The position numbers were made by a program, and so were the translations under genes. The notes beneath the pieces are model-generated. The model was not told the DNA's origin. It did no database searches and worked only from the letters and a program-made list of their open reading frames with translations. A stretch of 64,000 nt of DNA from Cryptomeria japonica (Eukaryota; Streptophyta; Pinopsida; Cupressales; Cupressaceae). This document shows, in pieces, positions 59,227 through 64,000 of the stretch (position 1 is its first letter; the number at the start of each line of letters is the position of its first letter). The stretch covers positions 663,784,938 through 663,848,937 of the forward strand of contig NC_081414.1 in the NCBI RefSeq assembly GCF_030272615.1, written 5' to 3'.

Positions 59227-59639
59227 TTCAGACGACAATCCTAATTGTCCAAACTGAGATCATGCGGGCATGAAAAACAGTTAAAAAGAATTAAATTTAC
59301 CGAGGGAACCATAACGACAACAACGACATCGAGAAACGACAAACAAGACAGGTCAAAAGGGCCCACATCAGCCACCTAAACAGTCTAACACTTAGAATGT
59401 GCTATTTAAACCCAGCTGTTTTATTCATGGAGTTTGTGATTGCAGTTTTACAGAATATGCTGGTTAAATCCAACCGTATAAAACCTATGATTAAAAAACA
59501 TATATATTTATGAACTCCCACTACATAAATAATGTCAAATTTGAAAATAGATCGAGGCAAACCAAGTATAACAATCAACACTCATACTCATACCAATATG
59601 TGTGATATGGTTCTTTATTATGAGAAGGTACAGAGATTA

Positions 59640-61259
59640 CTAACAAGGCCCAAGAGGCAATCCACAAAGACACTTATTCTGGGAATACGAAGACACAGGA
59701 AACTCGTTCAGTGGCTTCCCTTGAGGAATTTCTCCACACAGGTTATTATAGCTCACGTTCAGTCGGGTCAAATTCTTTAGATTTAACATCTCTCCCGGAA
59801 TTTTTCCAGTAAGCCCATTCTTTGACAGATCTAAAGTCATCAAATCAGTCAACTTGGCAATAGAAGCAGGAATGCTTCCATAGAGCTGATTGGAATGGAG
59901 ATCGAGCGTCTGCAGCCAGCGGGAGAAATCGACTCCGCTGGAGAAGTCACAGCTGAGCTGATTGTTTGACAAATTTGCGTGGCGCAAGAACGTCATGGCT
60001 TTGAAAAACTCGACTGCACTGCCGCTTATATTGTTGGCAGAGAGATCGACCGAAAGGAAATCCTGGGCGGCCGGCCAGTCCTCGAGCCTGGGCTTCCAGT
60101 CCTGGAGCCGCATGTCGATCCCACACCCAGCCAAACTGATCTCGAGCCCGTAGCTCGAATTCGTGATCCAGGTGGGAATAGAATTACCCAGCTTGAATTC
60201 ATTGTAAGACAAGTCCAAGAAGGGGGGAAGTGAAGGCAAAGACGGAAGCGGGTTCGTGAGCCTATTTCCGGAGACCTTGAAAGTAAACAGAAAGCTCAAG
60301 AGAGAAAAAGAGGCCGGGATAGGGCCTTCCAGAAAATTTCTGGAAAGATCCAGATAGCTCAACATTGAAAGGTTGCCCAGGGATGCCGGAATGTAGCCCG
60401 TCAGCTGGTTATCCTCCAATTCCAGCCTCGACAGTTTCCTCAAACGACCGAGCGAGGAAGGAATTGTATAGGCCAGCTTGTTGTTGTTCAAGTACAGCAA
60501 ACCAATATACGAAAGGTTTCCGTAAGAAGAAGGAATGCTGCCTACCAGTGCGTTATACGAGACGTCGAACAGAAAGAGAGTTTGGACGGAGCCGATGGAC
60601 TCGGGCAGAGGACCGTATAAGAGATTGTTGTTCAGTCTGACAATATCCAGCCGGCTCAGATTCCCCATTGCCTGGGGGATTGTGCCGGTTATCTGATTTT
60701 CTTCGATTTCCAGCACCGCCAGATTGCTCATCGTTGTAATGGCCGGCGGGACGACTCCCCGTAGCCTGTTTCGGCTCAGGCTGAGTACCCTCAGTTTGCT
60801 CAGCTTCGGTATCCAAGACGGCATTTTGCCGAAGAAATCGTTGTCCGCGAGATCGAGCAGGTCGAGATGTTGCAGGCGGGCGATTGAACTGGGGATTTTC
60901 CCGGTGATGTTTTTCCACCTCGGAAGTTGCAAGTAGACAAGCTCTGTGAGATCGCCGATGGATTTGGAGAGCGTGCCGACCATGTAGAGGCTGGTGTTAG
61001 ATGGATCTGACGGGGCCAGTTGGATCATTGTTACTTTGCCTGTGTTGACATCACAGCTCACTCCGTTCCAGCTGCCCTTGCAGCAATCGGCTTTTCTTCC
61101 CCACGAACTCAGGGCACCCGTCGGATCTTGTGTAATGCCTGCCTTGATTTTCAGCAGGGCTTTTCTGTCTGCTTCGTTGCATTGCGTGTCTGCTGAGACT
61201 CGACTTAAACACAGAGCATATACTGAAAGCAACGCTAAGAGCTGTATTACAGAGCCCAT
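59640..61259 (-). CDS. Secreted leucine-rich-repeat protein, intact (LRR copy 2)
   Basis: A 539-residue, intron-less ORF. Residues 1-24 form a signal peptide (MGSVIQLLALLSVYALCLSR, then VSADTQ). An LRRNT cap follows (CNEADRKALLKIKAGI...GVSCDVNTG), then about 15-17 plant-type LRRs of the LxxLxLxxNxLxGxIP form from residue about 95 to 515, with an irregular island near 365-400. The C-terminal cap ends CLCGLPLGPC. There is no transmembrane segment or kinase, so it should be apoplastic, in the style of DRT100-like or PGIP-like LRR proteins; the ligand is unknown. A 21-bp tandem duplication (60075-60116) adds seven residues (RLQDWKP/RLEDW) relative to copy 1. The ATG at 61259 is supported by the signal peptide and by the homologous copy. 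Confidence 0.92.
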   Translation of the reverse strand: MGSVIQLLALLSVYALCLSRVSADTQCNEADRKALLKIKAGITQDPTGALSSWGRKADCCKGSWNGVSCDVNTGKVTMIQLAPSDPSNTSLYMVGTLSKSIGDLTELVYLQLPRWKNITGKIPSSIARLQHLDLLDLADNDFFGKMPSWIPKLSKLRVLSLSRNRLRGVVPPAITTMSNLAVLEIEENQITGTIPQAMGNLSRLDIVRLNNNLLYGPLPESIGSVQTLFLFDVSYNALVGSIPSSYGNLSYIGLLYLNNNKLAYTIPSSLGRLRKLSRLELEDNQLTGYIPASLGNLSMLSYLDLSRNFLEGPIPASFSLLSFLFTFKVSGNRLTNPLPSLPSLPPFLDLSYNEFKLGNSIPTWITNSSYGLEISLAGCGIDMRLQDWKPRLEDWPAAQDFLSVDLSANNISGSAVEFFKAMTFLRHANLSNNQLSCDFSSGVDFSRWLQTLDLHSNQLYGSIPASIAKLTDLMTLDLSKNGLTGKIPGEMLNLKNLTRLNVSYNNLCGEIPQGKPLNEFPVSSYSQNKCLCGLPLGPC

Positions 61260-61317
61260 GGATTCCCAAGATTAATGTTAAAAGTTGTTCTGAATGAAGA
61301 AGATTAGCTCGTCTGCA

Positions 61318-61327
61318 TTTATAGAGA
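61318..61327 (-). promoter_or_regulatory. TATA box of LRR copy 2
   Basis: Minus sense CTCTATAAATGCAG lies about 60 bases upstream of the ATG, so the 5' UTR would be only about 30 nt. The same box precedes copy 1. Conservation with copy 1 continues to about 61700 and includes a W-box TTGACT (61591-61596, minus sense) followed by TTCC in both copies. Confidence 0.7.
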
Positions 61328-61729
61328 AGCCACGGAATTTAAAAATAAACACAGGGTTGTGCATGGTACGCTTGTGATTCTTGAATTACACTCAATGCAA
61401 GATAAATTTTAGTCGATAGTAATTAGTTGTCAATGTATATTAGTTGTTTTATTATTGGAAAATGTAGATTTTAAGTAGAGTTCACTTCAAAACCCCATTC
61501 TTCATTGTTTCCTCCACGTTTTAGATCTGGTAGTTTATTTGCTATGATAATAATTAACATGATAGAGTTTTAAACATTTAATTTGGAGGAAGTCAACGAA
61601 AATTTACAGACCTTGAGATTAAGATGGATAAAATACCCAATGCACGATCATCTCCATGTGCTTTATAGGGTTTTCCTTTTTAATCAAAGTCGTTGCACAC
61701 GTATAAAGGTGAATGAGCCCACTTGTTTG

Positions 61730-64000
61730 AGTTTCTATAAAAATAACAGTGAGGTGTTGTAAAGCTGCAAGCAAGGGAGGATCCACATGAAAGTTCTATT
61801 CGTTCTATTCGAATAAAGCTTGCATTGGATACCATTCTCATAATTCATTGGCATTGACAAATTTTTTCTTAAAATGCATTTTTTCAAATAGATTACTTCT
61901 AGCTTGAGTAGGCATGTCACCAATAGATTATAAATACATTTTGTTATAAGAATTTTTATTTATTTTAATTATTTTGGTTTTTATATAATAATTAATGTGT
62001 AAAATGATGTATTTTATTCAAAGTTGGCAAATGATTTGATTTGAGTTTGATTTTGAGAATGTTTAGACTTACAAATTATGTGATTGATCTAAAGCAATTA
62101 GTAATTTAAAATATAAATATAAATTTTATTTTTAAAAATTTAAATTTTGGTGGACAAACATTTCCATCCTTTTAGTCATTATGAGCCAAATAAAAGATGA
62201 AAATTTTCAAATTGCATGCTAAGTTGTTGTATGATCTAAGTTTTTCACTTGTAGATATGAACCGATGAAGTCACAAATGGGGAATCTCATCCCCATGTAA
62301 ACATTCAATAATAGCACCACAATGAATTTTGGCCTTGGTGGCAAGAACAACACCACAACTCAACCATCATACTATACCAATATCGACAATTAATCAATCA
62401 ATTAAAAAATATTTAACTATTTAATTAGTGTGAGCTAATCATGACTAAATAAATACATATTTATAAGTACATCCACACAAGTTAACTTGTTCTTCTAATT
62501 AGAAACTTTTTCTTCTAATTATCTATTTAATAAATTAACTCATTATTGTATTTTCCTAGGAGCTCAAAATAATTTTTTTTCTTAATTATTTTAAGTCACC
62601 TTCTCCAACCTTTTTACTTGTCTCCATAACCAATTTAGTTAACTCTTGGTCTTTGATTATATCATCTTCATTTATTTGGTATTTTAAAAATATATAAATG
62701 TCACATCACACTAATAATTCAATAATCAAGTCTTTTATTCAACATTGCACTATTGAATCATATTATCAAAATACCATATTATTATGCTATTGAGTTGTAT
62801 CCACATCCTTCCATGGTAAATTCATTGTAACATGTTCAATATTGAGGTTTGTAGTGAATTTTTTTAATGTATATTTCCAATTTTAGTGCAATCACATACA
62901 TTTTGGTGCAGGAGCACCCAGGAAGACAAGGTGGAGCAGGGTCACTGATAGGCCCTATGGAGGATTTGATGAAAAATGAAGACAAACAAGACCTATAAGG
63001 TCTTTAAATGATGTAACATGGTCATGTGAGCCATAAAATGTAGTGAAATGCAATGTAATGGTCAAAAAGTGTAAAATTGCCATTTTGAGCAATTAGGCCT
63101 AGAAAAGGCTAAAATTGGGTTTTTGGGATAGAAGTGTGTTTAGATGGATAAAATATGTTTATAAGGTCATCTAATGACCATTTTAATGTTTTAGAAGTTT
63201 TATATATAGTTTTGGCAAGTTGACATACATAGTTGTCAAACTTGACAACTTTGCAGCAACTTTTTGTTGTCAAAAAGTTGTCAAGAATGCAAAAAGTTGT
63301 CATAAGTTAGTTATAAGTTGGTTTTAGGTTGGATTTTGACCTAGAATGCCTTGAGGGTTATAAATGGATGAAATTTAATCATTTTTGGTGGTTGGTAAAG
63401 GTTTTTTGATCAGGTTTGGAGTTTTGAAGCAATAAAAATATGATTTTCATGTGTATTTTCCAGGTTTCCACATAGAACAGTCTGATTTTCCATTGTATTG
63501 AGTGCTTTTATGAATTAGTTTTCATTCCTTCATGGTTGGAGATGTTTCTATAATTAACTAAGTTTATTTTGGATTTGGTTTTGTTTTGGTGAAGATGTCT
63601 AATTTCTTGTGAAAACAGTCATATCCTTGCCATAGGGTTAATAAAGAGCATGAAAATGTTGTATATTTTATTCCAAATTGATATAAACCCAAAAATGGGT
63701 ATGATGGTATATTATATTGTATATTTTCATAATATTTAGTCTCAGGAGGCCATGCACAAGATGGCATGTGCATTGTGGGAGTAAAGGTCTGAAATTTTAG
63801 GGGCAGACTATTGCAGAAAGTACAGTCCTAATACAGGAGCCATATCTCACATTTCCACCATTGGATTTTGCTTATTTTTGGATATGTTTTGTATAACCAA
63901 GTTATGAAGACTTTCACTGGAGCGATCGAATAAATTTTTTCATTTACAAAAGTTATGAGTGACTGTGTAAGGGTCTATCAATATGGCAGCAAGGTGGTAG
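61730..64000. other. Intergenic, no gene recognised
   Basis: AT-rich to 62900. From about 62905 (GGTGCAGGAGCACCCAGG) the composition becomes more even, which may mark an LTR or leader of another element running off the window. No coding region was recognised. Confidence 0.45.
63222..63303. repeat. Cluster of AGTTGTCA / TTGACAACT words
   Basis: GTTGTCAAACTTGACAAC is a perfect 9-bp-arm palindrome at about 63232. It is followed by TTGTTGTCAAAAAGTTGTCA and a further AAAAGTTGTCATAAG. At least four direct and one inverted copy lie within 80 bp. Confidence 0.75.

Noticed and set aside
59640-61259. An LRR receptor kinase
   Set aside because: No transmembrane segment or kinase follows the C-terminal cap; both copies stop at the same LGPC end.

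Overview
The window is plant nuclear DNA: AT-rich, dominated by nested and decayed retrotransposons, with a small local family of secreted leucine-rich-repeat (LRR) genes. The repeat load, the 16-kb Tat-like Ty3/gypsy element and the long stretches with no gene suggest a large-genome seed plant, probably a gymnosperm (conifer). That taxonomic call is inference; no marker in the sequence proves it. Only one protein gene looks intact: the LRR gene at 59640-61259 (minus).

Layout. (1) 1 to about 24470 is one minus-strand plant LINE cut into three pieces (1-2819, 7261-7556, 23650-24470). One insertion is a plus-strand Copia-like element (2820-7260) with gag and protease but no integrase or reverse transcriptase. 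The other is a complete 16.1-kb minus-strand Ty3/gypsy element (7557-23649) with 0.75-0.78 kb LTRs, an imperfect 5-bp target duplication (GATGC/GATAC), gag, protease, a G-patch-like linker, RT, two RNase H domains and integrase. Between pol and its 3' LTR lies a plant-mobile-domain ORF on the opposite strand (9526-11459). (2) 24470-31950 holds a 35-bp-arm hairpin, the tail of a lost LRR copy (about 26700-27022) and a nearly intact LRR gene (28770-30367, minus) broken by one missing base in a C run. (3) 31950-37720 is a rearranged Copia element invaded by a 2.7-kb solo LTR with a perfect TCAAC duplication. (4) 37721-45719 is a pair of 1.23-kb direct repeats around 5.5 kb of non-coding DNA, a candidate LARD. 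(5) 45720-50930 is AT-rich DNA with no recognised gene. (6) 50938-55250 holds an LRR promoter relic and two Copia fragments. (7) 55430-59230 holds a foldback, a LINE RNase H relic and a PPR pseudogene. (8) 59640-61700 is the intact LRR gene and its promoter. (9) 61730-64000 has no recognised gene.

Most unusual part. The gypsy element carries three arrays of one short motif (GCGTCTGTGT or its complement) at a spacing close to 20 bp. Two lie in the gag-pol leader and one lies upstream of the antisense ORF; each array reads GCGTCTGTGT in the direction of the ORF it precedes. Between the antisense array and the antisense ORF is a predicted intron (9080-9525) filled with eight short hairpins. Seven of these have a loop of exactly 15 nt (consensus TTGTGATGAACAGKG), and their stem sequences differ but stay paired. 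The two LTRs differ by only about 1%, whereas the coding parts carry many stops, almost all of CAG-to-TAG or CGA-to-TGA type. The element was therefore probably already dead when it was last copied, and was mobilised in trans.
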